In this document: piece after piece, positions 16,811 to 24,696 of the stretch
Numbering within the stretch: the stretch's first letter is position 1
Layout of the letters: every line of letters begins with the position of its first letter
Source: Eubacterium sp. UBA3782
GTDB taxonomy: Bacteria > Bacillota > Clostridia > Lachnospirales > Lachnospiraceae
Assembly (NCBI GenBank): GCA_002368795.1
Contig: DFFG01000043.1
Span: 1 to 41,324 of the forward strand
Direction of reading: 5' to 3'
Length of the DNA: 41,324 nt
The notes under the pieces: generated by a model
Told to the model about the DNA's origin: nothing
The model's database searches: none
What the model saw: only the letters and a program-made list of their open reading frames with translations
Program-made: the position numbers and the translations under genes

Positions 16811-16841
16811 AACGCCTGCGCAAATATTCTGCGCAGGCGTT
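16811..16841 (-). terminator. Palindromic terminator of the DUF554 gene
   Basis: AACGCCTGCGCA pairs perfectly with TGCGCAGGCGTT around a 7-base loop. Read on the minus strand it is followed by ATTATTTCG, a moderate T-rich tail, so it can end the DUF554 transcript before the hipBA promoter. A 26-base portion closely matches 15065-15090 on the far side of hipBA. Confidence 0.65.
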
Positions 16842-16903
16842 ATTTGGATTTATCAGCCAGATTAAGCTTAGTCAAGTGAAGGCCGATTTGTAATTGGATT
16901 TTT

Positions 16904-17599
16904 TTACATTAGCGGAAGGATAATGTTTTCCCAAAGTGCACTGACAGGCATGACAAGTATCATGGAAAGCAGCATGTTGGCAATGGGGATCTCCTTTACC
17001 TTCATGATGGTAAAGCCTGTGGCCAGAAGAATGATGCCTCCGCAGGCTTTAAAATCTGCGATCATATTGTCGGTGGTCAGGGGCAGGATCAGACGCGCAG
17101 AGAAGAAGAGGACCAGCATGATAAGCAGCTGCGGAATACCGATGAATGCGACCGCTTTTTTCAATTGGCAGGCAAAGATCATTGCTGTGAAAAAATCAAG
17201 AACAGACTTTGCGATCAGGATGCTGTGATCCCCGGTCATTCCGGATGTGAGGGTACCATATATCCCGGTACCGCTGGCACAGAAGAGCACAATAGCTGTC
17301 ACCATAAGAGGCATATTTCCGGCAAGATCCATCTTGCTGAGAAGACGTCCGGTACCCCTGCGGATCATACCATCCAGATTCAGGGAAATCCCGATCAGAC
17401 TTCCCAGGATAACTGCAAAAATGACAGCAGGCATATTCTTCATCAACACGATCGAACTGACGCCCATGGATGCAGCACAGACACCAAAGATCGTGGTCAT
17501 CTGCGTCTTTAGACGGTCAGACAGACGTTCACCCACAAGGCTGCCCAGCAAACCGCCGGATACAACAGAAAATACATTGATCAAAACACCTATCGGCAT
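16904..17599 (-). CDS. DUF554-family membrane protein
   Basis: 231 residues, about seven hydrophobic segments. It begins MPIGVLINVFSVVSGGLLGS, followed by LKTQMTTIFGVCAASMGVSS and FAVILGSLIGISLNLDG, the characteristic N-terminal half of DUF554 (YdfK-like) proteins. Glycine-rich helices and a LLSMILVMPVSALWENIILP end complete the family pattern. These are inner-membrane proteins of unknown function, possibly transporters. GGAGGAGCCCC directly precedes the ATG. It lies 244 bases downstream of glyA and is separated from it by a strong terminator, so it is probably its own transcription unit, though no promoter is clear to me. Confidence 0.88.
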   Translation of the reverse strand: MPIGVLINVFSVVSGGLLGSLVGERLSDRLKTQMTTIFGVCAASMGVSSIVLMKNMPAVIFAVILGSLIGISLNLDGMIRRGTGRLLSKMDLAGNMPLMVTAIVLFCASGTGIYGTLTSGMTGDHSILIAKSVLDFFTAMIFACQLKKAVAFIGIPQLLIMLVLFFSARLILPLTTDNMIADFKACGGIILLATGFTIMKVKEIPIANMLLSMILVMPVSALWENIILPLM

Positions 17600-17732
17600 G
17601 GGGCTCCTCCTGTAAAAAATAATTCACTGGGTGGTTTTGCGCAATATCCAAGGAGATGGTTTTGCACAATTCAATCTAAAAAGAAGTATAGCATAGGGTG
17701 CGCAGACTTTAAAATATAGCAGATAAAATTGC

Positions 17733-17771
17733 CATAGAAAAACTCCGGCCTAAACCGGAGTTTTTTCTATG
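17733..17771 (-). terminator. Rho-independent terminator of glyA
   Basis: CATAGAAAAA-CTCCGG pairs with CCGGAG-TTTTTTCTATG around a short CCTAAA loop. A- and T-runs on both sides make it usable in both directions; on the minus strand it lies about 75 bases after the glyA stop. Confidence 0.85.
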
Positions 17772-17843
17772 CTTATCTACAAGATCAGCCGAATCCTATC
17801 GCGAATCTAGAAGCTTATCAGTCGACCTAATTGTTGAATTCGA

Positions 17844-19097
17844 TCAGTACAGCGGGAACTGGGTGCAGAGCTCATCTACCTTGGAGAGGATCTCACCGCG
17901 GGACATGCGGAAGTCGAAGATGGCCTGCAGGATCAGATGGCCGATGATCTCCATCTGTTCTTCTTTCATGCCGCGGGTGGTCATGGCCGGTGTACCGATG
18001 CGCACACCGCTGGTCTCGGATACAGGACGGGGATCGCCGGGTACGGCATTTTTGTTGACGGTGATGTGGACTCTGTCCAGACGATCCTCCAGCTCCTGGC
18101 CGCTCATGTCTGCCTTGCGCAGGTCAAGCAGCATCAGATGGTTGTCGGTACCGCCGGTAACCAGATCCAGGCCGCCCTCCAGAAGGGTATTGGCCAGTAC
18201 CTTGGCGTTTTTGACGATCTGTGCCTGATATTCCTTGAACTCAGGGCGCTGTGCCTCGCCGAGGGCAACAGCTTTGGCAGCGATGATGTGCATCAGCGGT
18301 CCGCCCTGGGTGCCGGGGAACATGGCCTTGTTGATCTTCTTGGAGATTTCTTCGTTGTTGGTAAGGATGATACCGCCTCTGGGACCGCGCATGGTCTTGT
18401 GGGTCGTGGTGGTGACAACATCTGCGTAGGGCACCGGATTTGGATGTTCTCCGGCAGCGACAAGTCCTGCGATGTGGGCCATGTCTACCATCAGGTAGGC
18501 GCCGACCTCATGAGCGATCTCAGCAAACTTCTTGAAATCTATGATACGGGGATAGGCGGAGGCGCCGGCGATGATCATCTTCGGGCGGCATTCCTGGGCG
18601 ATCTTGCGGACTTCATCGTAATCGATCAGACCGGTCTCTGTGTTGACGCCATAGGATACAGAGTGAAACATCTTTCCGGAGAAGCTGGCACGGCTGCCGT
18701 GAGTGAGGTGTCCGCCGTTTTTAACGTCCATGCCAAGTACGGTGTCGCCCGGCTCACACAGGGCCAGATAAACGCAGAAGTTTGCCTGTGATCCGCTGTG
18801 GGCCTGAACATTGGCAAATTTCGCACCAAAGATCTCCTTGGCCCGCTCGATGCAGATATTTTCTGCAATATCTACATATTCACATCCGCCATAGTACCGT
18901 CTGCCCGGATAACCCTCGGCATATTTGTTGGTCAGAACGCTGCCCATGGTGGCCATGACTTCAGGGCTGACCAGGTTCTCAGAAGCGATCAGCTCCAGGT
19001 TGTTCTGCTGGCGCTTCAGCTCCAGAGAGAGCACACGGGCGATCTTTGGATCCTTCTGTTCAACAATGTTAATGTTTTCGGTGATCGTATTGTTCAT
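17844..19097 (-). CDS. glyA: Serine hydroxymethyltransferase
   Basis: 417 residues, full length for GlyA. It interconverts serine and glycine, charging tetrahydrofolate with a one-carbon unit in the cytoplasm. Visible motifs are NLELIASENLVSPEV, NKYAEGYPGRRYYGGCEYVD, the PLP lysine in VVTTTTHKTMRGPRGG, and NKNAVPGDPRPVSETSGVRI near the C-terminus. It is transcribed divergently from the RsiV-like gene. GAAAGGAAAACGG precedes the ATG. The window also carries 5-formyl-THF cyclo-ligase, which removes a folate that inhibits this enzyme, though far away. Confidence 0.97.
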   Translation of the reverse strand: MNNTITENINIVEQKDPKIARVLSLELKRQQNNLELIASENLVSPEVMATMGSVLTNKYAEGYPGRRYYGGCEYVDIAENICIERAKEIFGAKFANVQAHSGSQANFCVYLALCEPGDTVLGMDVKNGGHLTHGSRASFSGKMFHSVSYGVNTETGLIDYDEVRKIAQECRPKMIIAGASAYPRIIDFKKFAEIAHEVGAYLMVDMAHIAGLVAAGEHPNPVPYADVVTTTTHKTMRGPRGGIILTNNEEISKKINKAMFPGTQGGPLMHIIAAKAVALGEAQRPEFKEYQAQIVKNAKVLANTLLEGGLDLVTGGTDNHLMLLDLRKADMSGQELEDRLDRVHITVNKNAVPGDPRPVSETSGVRIGTPAMTTRGMKEEQMEIIGHLILQAIFDFRMSRGEILSKVDELCTQFPLY

Positions 19098-19179
19098 ATG
19101 TTTTACCGTTTTCCTTTCTTTGCTGAAGCCTTTGTCATACGTAACTTCATCTGTGGTTTATGGTAAAGGATCATCTATG

Positions 19180-19228
19180 ATGTTTTTTGCAAAACATGTG
19201 ATTTGCGCTAATCATTTTTATGATTATA
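19180..19228 (-). promoter_or_regulatory. Probable glyA promoter/leader with two dyads
   Basis: A minus-strand TATAAT (19228-19223) lies about 125 bases before glyA with only a poor -35. Between it and the gene are two dyads: TGATT-TGCGCT-AATCA (19199-19214) and ATGTTTT-TTGC-AAAACAT (19180-19197). They could be operators or RNA hairpins; no riboswitch class is recognisable. The rest of the 333-base gap to 19430 holds an AT-rich region with TATAAT-like sequences near 19325-19345 that may serve the plus-strand gene. Confidence 0.4.
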
Positions 19229-19430
19229 GCAGAAGACTATAAAAATTGCATCCTTAGAATGATATTTCGTGAGAAACATACAGAAAGAAAGGATTACAGA
19301 TGCAGAACAGGGCAATTTTCAGTATAATAAGAGTATAGTAGTAAAAGGCCTTTTCGAGTTGAAGCAATCATCTTTTAGGTATAAGAAGGAAAAAGTATGA
19401 CCCGATCAGGAAAAAGAAAGGGATGTTGAG

Positions 19431-20978
19431 ATGACACTAAATAAAAAAATCCTGTTATGTATATTGGCTGCGGTGCTTGGCGCAGGTGTGGGGGCGCTTC
19501 TTGGCTTCCTGCTGCCGATGGGGAGCCGCGGATCAGCGAAGATGGAGGATTCTGCTTTTGCGGAAGCGCAGGAGAGTGATGCTGCTTCTTTGGCCATGAC
19601 AGATGGATCAGCTGATTTTGCAGGAGAAAGCGGGCTGGCGGATACTGCGGCTGCGGATAACAGTTCCGACTCTGGCAATACTGGCATTGCTGAAGATGGT
19701 TCATCAGATGCTGGTTCTGCAGCTTCTGGTTCTGTTGATGTGGGTTCTGCAGACAATGGCTCGGGCGCAGAGGCAGGGCCGGCGGCAGAGATCGTGGGTA
19801 AGGTTCCTTTTTTCTACCGTCATATCTATGAAGGTACCGTGGGAGCAGGAGCCACAACTTACTATGAATATGAGTATGGCGTTCTGGAACCGGATGACTA
19901 TACAAAGCAGGCGTACCCGGCACTTGCGGAAAGCATCTCCGCATATAGCCAGGATATCCTGGATCAGGCCTATGAGCGCGGCGCAGGGATCGTACAGGAT
20001 TATGATGCCGATCTGGGGTATATGTCCATGGCGACGATCTCAAGACGTATGTATACGGCTCGTGCGGATGGACGCCTGACCTCGGTGGTCATGGATGGCT
20101 ATACCTACAATGGCATGGCTGCTCATGGGATGGGAATCGAGCGCTCGGCTGTTTTTGACTCCGCAACGGGCAAGCGTCTGTTTCTGGCGGATGTCTGTGA
20201 TGCGAATTATATGCTGCATTTACTTGCCAGGACGATTCTGGAGGAAACCGATCCTACGCTTCTGGCTAAGGAGTGGACAGAGGATTCTCTGGCTGCCTAC
20301 ATCCGGGAGAGTGTGGATGCGGACGGCGGAAATATGGCCTGGTTTATGACGGGCCGAGGTCTGTGCCTGTATGTTCTGCCGGCGGTGATCACCTACGATA
20401 TGGTTAATACCCAGTTTGTGGAAATTACTTATACGGATTACCCCGAGGCTTTCAACGATGCCTATCTCCCTGCGACGGACAGCTGGGCGATTCCTGTGGA
20501 TGCGGTATTCACGCATTCCATGGATATGGATCAGGACGGACAGGCTGATCAGATATACTGTGCTGATACGACAGGAACGGATGGCGGCCAGAACCTTGCG
20601 CTATATTTTAATGATCAGAAGGAAGATCTGCCACTTTCTGCCAATATGCTGCGGGATGTATACTACATGCACACCGGAAGCGGTAACGACTATCTTTATC
20701 TGTTTGGCCTTGGCAGCGAGAGCAATGGGAGTACCTCACGGCTTCTGATCTATTCTGTGAAGGGTGGCAGTATTGCTGCAGAGGGAGAGATGGAGAATGT
20801 CTATCTGGCGGTACCGGTTCAAAATGATGAGCCGGGAGATGAGTATCTGGATGCGCTGCTTGCCGATCCGGAGAATTTCCTGCTGGCGGACAGCGTTCCG
20901 CAGGCCCTATCCAGCTCGATCCAGAAGGTCTACCATGTAGCTGCAGACGGTATGCCGGAGTCAAATTCCGGAGAATAA
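19431..20978 (+). CDS. Membrane-anchored RsiV/DUF3298-like protein
   Basis: 515 residues. One N-terminal helix (LLCILAAVLGAGVGALLGFL) is followed by a Ser/Ala/Asp/Gly-rich linker (about 45-122) and an external domain of the RsiV/DUF3298 type: YHIYEGTVGAGATTYYEYEY-like strands, repeated YxxY pairs, ISRRMYTARADGRLTSVVMDG and AVFDSATGKRLFLADV. A calcium-loop-like DMDQDGQADQI occurs near residue 365. In RsiV this fold is the lysozyme-binding ectodomain of an anti-sigma factor, but the cytoplasmic N-terminus here is only a few residues, too short to bind a sigma factor, and no sigma gene is adjacent. So it is an ectodomain relative, perhaps a lysozyme sensor or inhibitor. Start ATG 19431 follows AAAGGGATGTTGAG. 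Confidence 0.65.
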   Translation: MTLNKKILLCILAAVLGAGVGALLGFLLPMGSRGSAKMEDSAFAEAQESDAASLAMTDGSADFAGESGLADTAAADNSSDSGNTGIAEDGSSDAGSAASGSVDVGSADNGSGAEAGPAAEIVGKVPFFYRHIYEGTVGAGATTYYEYEYGVLEPDDYTKQAYPALAESISAYSQDILDQAYERGAGIVQDYDADLGYMSMATISRRMYTARADGRLTSVVMDGYTYNGMAAHGMGIERSAVFDSATGKRLFLADVCDANYMLHLLARTILEETDPTLLAKEWTEDSLAAYIRESVDADGGNMAWFMTGRGLCLYVLPAVITYDMVNTQFVEITYTDYPEAFNDAYLPATDSWAIPVDAVFTHSMDMDQDGQADQIYCADTTGTDGGQNLALYFNDQKEDLPLSANMLRDVYYMHTGSGNDYLYLFGLGSESNGSTSRLLIYSVKGGSIAAEGEMENVYLAVPVQNDEPGDEYLDALLADPENFLLADSVPQALSSSIQKVYHVAADGMPESNSGE

Positions 20979-21100
20979 GCAAAAGAAAAACCGGAAATAA
21001 CCTATGAGAGCTGACTGAGACGTCCGCTCACATTAATTAGTGAACTGAGAGAAAACATCATAAGAAGAGGAGGAAGCATCCTTTCATCCTCGTATTGCAT

Positions 21101-21210
21101 ACAGCACACGATCTCTGAAGACAAAAAAGCAAGCATTTAGCAAGCCCGGAAAAGGGCGAAAGGCTGAAGCACCAAAGCGTTTGCGTAATGTTTCCAGAAT
21201 CGTGTGCTGT
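21101..21210. ncRNA. Candidate structured RNA or small palindromic element
   Basis: A perfect 12-base inverted repeat (ACAGCACACGAT at 21101-21112, ATCGTGTGCTGT at 21199-21210), extended inward by TCTG/CAGA, closes an 86-base interior. Inside are two GCAAGC copies (21129-21144) that can pair with GTTTGC near 21179-21184, and a GCCC-GGAAAA-GGGC hairpin at about 21144-21157. TTTGTCT follows. It lies in a 465-base gap (20979-21443) with no gene. I cannot match it to a known riboswitch or IS end. Strand is undetermined. Confidence 0.45.
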
Positions 21211-21354
21211 TTTGTCTAAGTGAATCGCTCCTCCTATTTATCTGGCGGTTTTTGTGCCTGCCGTCTTGAGTCACGCAATTAATGCATATGTGTTATCTAT
21301 AAATGTGCATTGCCATGAATAATTCGAATTATACAAATAATTTGCAAAAATCCC

Positions 21355-21390
21355 TCGACATAATCATACATTTAGTGCTAATATATGATT
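21355..21390 (+). promoter_or_regulatory. Possible promoter and dyad before the LysR-type gene
   Basis: TCGACA (21355-21360), an 18-base spacer and TAATAT (21379-21384). The same stretch contains the inverted repeat AATCATA (21362-21368) / TATGATT (21384-21390) with a 15-base centre, a plausible autoregulatory LysR-type site. The -35 is not strong. Confidence 0.4.
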
Positions 21391-21476
21391 CGGATATGCA
21401 GGATAAGTCATATTTTGCTGTAAATTCATTCTAATTTCTTACATTGCAATATTTGTATTTTTTGCAGGTAATCGTT

Positions 21477-22403
21477 ATGAATAGGAATATAAATAATCTT
21501 ACCGCACAGGAAGCAGATGTTCTTTTTGCTCTTTCAGAGCATGGTACTATTATGAAAGCGGCTGATTCTCTCGGAATCAGCTATAACACATTTCGCAGAA
21601 GACTGGCATCTGCGCAGGAGAAGCTGGGTATCGAATTGTTTTATCTGGAGTCCGGGAGCTACCGGATGCAGAAAGGAGCAGATAATATTCTCCGCCTGCT
21701 TCGCCGGATCCGAAGCATGGTGCAGGGTTCCATCGAGGAGGCGATCTCTCTTTCGGACAAGAGCCTTCCGCCGACCATTCGCTATTGTTACACGCCGCTG
21801 ACCAGGACATCGGATATGGTCCGGAATCTGGAGTTTCTGACGCAAAAATATCCGGGCCGGCAGTTCGATATGGTGCCCTACGAAGGTACAATGAACGAAC
21901 GCCTCCGGATGCGGCGGGATTTTGGCCGTGAGTTTACCATCTGGCCGGCCTTTGGAGGCGATACAAAGCTGGGGAAGTATCCTTTTCAGCCGGTATTTGA
22001 GGAAGAACTGGTATTGGTCGCAGGACCTGCCGATCCGCTGGCCTCTTTCCTTCGGATCGTCCCTCAGCAGCTGAAGGGCAGGGAGATCATCGTGGCCAGT
22101 GATCAGGTCAACCGTTATTTCCCGGAAGCGGCAAGACTGCTTTGCAAAAGTGCCGAGGGTCTTGGTGTGCGGTACTCAAATACCATGGATATGAACCTTT
22201 TGAATGACGGAATGAAATACGGCCTGCCGATACTGGTTCCGGAATCCTGGACAGATATGTATCCGCAGATGAGTAAGATCCGGATCAGCCTTAGCAGGAA
22301 CGAAGTGGACGGGGAGCTGTTTTCGGCAGAGGACGAAATCATTACAGACTCCAATCTGGTGCCGCTAAAGATCCCCTTTGGCTATTATTACTGGAATGAA
22401 TGA
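21477..22403 (+). CDS. LysR-type transcriptional regulator
   Basis: 308 residues from ATG 21477; the TTG at 21444 in the same frame is less likely. Residues 6-65 form the winged helix-turn-helix (LTAQEADVLFALSEHGTIMK, then AADSLGISYNTFRRRLASA). A linker helix and a two-lobed effector domain follow (PTIRYCYTPL, EFTIWPAFGGDTKLGKYPFQ, ELVLVAGPADPLASF). The layout matches LysR regulators, though the usual N-terminal sequence is divergent and the effector domain lacks an obvious ligand signature. It is transcribed toward, and ends next to, the ABC-F gene, with a shared terminator. Its own target is not evident; the upstream spacer may be regulated. Confidence 0.75.
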   Translation: MNRNINNLTAQEADVLFALSEHGTIMKAADSLGISYNTFRRRLASAQEKLGIELFYLESGSYRMQKGADNILRLLRRIRSMVQGSIEEAISLSDKSLPPTIRYCYTPLTRTSDMVRNLEFLTQKYPGRQFDMVPYEGTMNERLRMRRDFGREFTIWPAFGGDTKLGKYPFQPVFEEELVLVAGPADPLASFLRIVPQQLKGREIIVASDQVNRYFPEAARLLCKSAEGLGVRYSNTMDMNLLNDGMKYGLPILVPESWTDMYPQMSKIRISLSRNEVDGELFSAEDEIITDSNLVPLKIPFGYYYWNE

Positions 22404-22406
22404 AAA

Positions 22407-22450
22407 AAGGCTGTTTGCAGCGATACCGTTGTAAACAGCCTTGGTCTTTT
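22407..22450 (-). terminator. Bidirectional terminator between LysR-type and ABC-F genes
   Basis: A 13-base stem AAGGCTGTTTGCA / TGTAAACAGCCTT (one G-T pair). On the minus strand it is followed by TTTTTTCATTC, ending the ABC-F transcript; on the plus strand GGTCTTTTAC follows. It begins just after the LysR-type stop codon. Confidence 0.85.
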
Positions 22451-24389
22451 ACTCGGAGAGCTCCTCCCATTTTTCGTAGAGCTCTTCGAGTTTTTTGTTG
22501 ATTTCCTCCTGTTCGCGGGAGAGGGCCTGGCACTTGGGCAGGTCGGTCCCGGTGCCCGGGAGGAGAAACTCTTCATCGATCTCCTTGCTGCGGGCTTCGA
22601 GAGCAGCGATTTCCTCCTCAACCTTGCGGATGGCATTTTCCTTTTTGCGCTGTCTGGCTGCCTCCTCTTTCTGGGCGAGCCAGCCGGCCTTGGATCCCTC
22701 GGCGGCAGATACGCTGCCGGCATCGGCAGCTGCACCGGAATCTGCACCGGCACCTGCCTTGGGTGCAGTGTAGGCGTTTCTCAGCTCATCCATTTTTTCC
22801 AGATAGTAATCGTAATTGCCTATGTAGTTGATAAGCATTCCGTCATGCAGATCCAGGATGCGGGTCGCCGTCTGGTTGATAAAGTAACGGTCATGGCTGA
22901 CGTAGAGGACCGTCCCGCTGTAGCTTCTGAGCGCGTCTTCCAGGATCTCCTTTGACAGGATGTCCAGATGGTTCGTCGGCTCATCGAGGATCAGAAAGTT
23001 CGCCTCGGACAGCATGAGAGAGGCCAGGGACACGCGTCCCCGCTCGCCTCCGGACAGGCTGGAGATCTTTTTGAATACGTCATCTCCGGTAAAAAGGAAA
23101 GCCGCAAGCACATTGCGGATCCGGGTCTGATTGAGGGAGGGATAGCGGTCGCTGATTTCCTCGAAGATGGTTTTCTCCGGGTGGAGCAGCTGATGCTCCT
23201 GATCATAGTAGCCGATGTGCACCTTGGCGCCGGGAATGATCTTTCCAGCATCCGGGGTAAGGAGGCCATTGATCAGCTTCAGGATCGTGGTCTTGCCTGT
23301 GCCGTTTTTGCCGATGATGGCGACACGCTCCCCGCGCTTGATCTCAAAGCTCTGGTCGGTAAAGAGCGGGAGACCAGGGTAAGACATAGAGAGGCCTTCA
23401 ACTGTAAGAACATCCTTTCCGCTTTCGATCCTTGGCTTCAGCTCGATGTGCATCTCCGCCGAGACCTCGGTCGGTTTATCCAGGATCTCTACCTTTTCCA
23501 GCAGCTTTTCCCGGCTTTCAGCTCTTTTGATGGACTTCTCCCGGTTGAACTGCTTCAGCTTTGCGATGACCTCCTCCTGATGCCGGATCTCCGCCTGCTG
23601 CTTGAGCCAGGCATTGAGCTGCGCCTTGCGGACGTTGGCTTTTTTGGCGCTGTAGTCGTTGTAATTGCCGGTAAACATCATGGACGTGCCGTTTTCGATC
23701 TCAATGACACGGTTGACGATCCGGTTCAGGAAATAACGGTCGTGAGAAACGATCAGCACGGTTCCGTTGTAGCTGCGCAGGTAGTTTTCCAGCCACTCGA
23801 TGGAGGCCATATCCAGATGGTTGGTCGGCTCATCCAGCAGCAGTATATCCGGGCGGGTGAGCAGCAGTCGTCCCAGGACGATGCGGGTCTTCTGGCCGCC
23901 GGAGAGGGAGGATAGGGTACGGGAGAAATCCTTTTCCTCAAATCCAAGGCCCTTCAGCACGCCGGTAACTTCACTCTCCACAGCGTAGCCATTGTTCTGC
24001 TCGAAGGCATGCATCAGGCGGGTGTAGTCCTCCAGAAGCCGGGTCTCTGCCTCGCCGGACGCATGCTTCATCTCTTTTTCCATCTCGCGGAGGCGGACCT
24101 CCATGTCCAGCACATCCTGGCGGGCTTTCCGAACCTCCTCATAGATGCTGTATTCTCCCTCCAGTTCCTGGTACTGGGCCAGATAACCGATGGTCTTTCC
24201 GCGGGTAACAGTGACGGTACCGGAGTCTGCGGCATCTTCACCAGTGATAATGCGAAGAAGCGTGGATTTGCCGGCGCCGTTGATGCCGATCAAGGCAGCT
24301 TTGTCCCTCTCTTCGAGATGAAAGCTGATGTCCTTGAGCACGGTATCGGTGCCAAAGGATTTATGGATATTCTGACAAGCCAGGATCAT
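22449..24389 (-). CDS. ABC-F ATPase (YdiF/Uup-like ribosome-associated)
   Basis: 646 residues, two ABC domains and no membrane helices: Walker A GINGAGKST and GKNGTGKTT, signatures LSGGQKTR and LSGGERGR, Walker B LLLDEPTNHLD and LILDEPTNHLD. The inter-domain linker (about 245-320, LNAWLKQQAEIRHQEEVIAK onward) is the P-site tRNA interaction motif region. The C-terminus has an Ala/Gly/Ser linker and a coiled coil (IRKVEEEIAALEARSKEIDE), as in YdiF and Uup proteins. These ATPases bind the ribosomal E site and relieve stalling; some give antibiotic resistance. Adjacency to rex matches the B. subtilis ydiF-rex neighbourhood, favouring a housekeeping YdiF-type role. TCTGGAGGTCACC precedes the ATG. 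Confidence 0.93.
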   Translation of the reverse strand: MILACQNIHKSFGTDTVLKDISFHLEERDKAALIGINGAGKSTLLRIITGEDAADSGTVTVTRGKTIGYLAQYQELEGEYSIYEEVRKARQDVLDMEVRLREMEKEMKHASGEAETRLLEDYTRLMHAFEQNNGYAVESEVTGVLKGLGFEEKDFSRTLSSLSGGQKTRIVLGRLLLTRPDILLLDEPTNHLDMASIEWLENYLRSYNGTVLIVSHDRYFLNRIVNRVIEIENGTSMMFTGNYNDYSAKKANVRKAQLNAWLKQQAEIRHQEEVIAKLKQFNREKSIKRAESREKLLEKVEILDKPTEVSAEMHIELKPRIESGKDVLTVEGLSMSYPGLPLFTDQSFEIKRGERVAIIGKNGTGKTTILKLINGLLTPDAGKIIPGAKVHIGYYDQEHQLLHPEKTIFEEISDRYPSLNQTRIRNVLAAFLFTGDDVFKKISSLSGGERGRVSLASLMLSEANFLILDEPTNHLDILSKEILEDALRSYSGTVLYVSHDRYFINQTATRILDLHDGMLINYIGNYDYYLEKMDELRNAYTAPKAGAGADSGAAADAGSVSAAEGSKAGWLAQKEEAARQRKKENAIRKVEEEIAALEARSKEIDEEFLLPGTGTDLPKCQALSREQEEINKKLEELYEKWEELSE

Positions 24390-24405
24390 GGTGACCTCCA
24401 GAGCG

Positions 24406-24534
24406 GGATCCTTTGCATAGAAAAGGAAAGGATCCGCGAACGATTTTTATAAGGAATTCTCTGCCGAAAGAGCAGAAGAAGAGTGGTTCTGCATATAGCC
24501 ACTCTATCATAAGCTACCCGGGAAGAATTCGCAA
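24406..24534 (-). promoter_or_regulatory. ABC-F gene promoter and leader inverted repeat
   Basis: On the minus strand TTGCGA (24534-24529), 17 bases, TATGAT (24511-24506). The roughly 110-base leader contains an inverted repeat GGATCCTT (24406-24413) / AAGGATCC (24428-24435) ending about 10 bases before GGAGGT. It lacks a T-run, so it is not a terminator; it might affect translation. Confidence 0.6.
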
Positions 24535-24617
24535 GTGCAGGGTATGGGAAAGAAGAAGACAAAATAGTGCAGGTTATTTCCGCAGAATCGCACCGGAAAT
24601 CGTTGCAATATCTGGGA

Positions 24618-24635
24618 TTGTTAGAGAATTAACAC
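24618..24635 (+). promoter_or_regulatory. Putative Rex operator upstream of rex
   Basis: TTGTTAG-AGAA-TTAACAC matches the clostridial Rex site TTGTTAA-N4-TTAACAA at all but two positions. It ends 5 bases before the rex -35, so Rex probably regulates its own gene in response to the NADH/NAD+ ratio. Confidence 0.7.
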
Positions 24636-24640
24636 TAAGA

Positions 24641-24669
24641 TTGACAGTTTTTAGACAAAGTATTATACT
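24641..24669 (+). promoter_or_regulatory. rex promoter (sigma-A type)
   Basis: TTGACA at 24641-24646, a 17-base spacer and TATACT at 24664-24669. A strong AAAGGAGGGC ribosome site follows before ATG 24697. Confidence 0.85.
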
Positions 24670-24696
24670 AAACATATCCAAAGGAGGGCTTAAAAT

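Noticed and set aside
17937..18791. 284-codon plus-strand frame inside glyA
   Set aside because: Antisense shadow of a clear glyA gene, driven by its codon bias.
19098..19230. Glycine or THF riboswitch before glyA
   Set aside because: Conserved cores of these riboswitches are not present; only simple dyads are seen.
20979..21443. Insertion sequence ending in the 12-base inverted repeat
   Set aside because: No transposase between or beside the repeats and no flanking target duplication; kept only as a structured element.
22968..23915. 315-codon plus-strand frame inside the ABC-F gene
   Set aside because: Antisense shadow of a well-recognised ABC-F protein; no ribosome site and no family resemblance.
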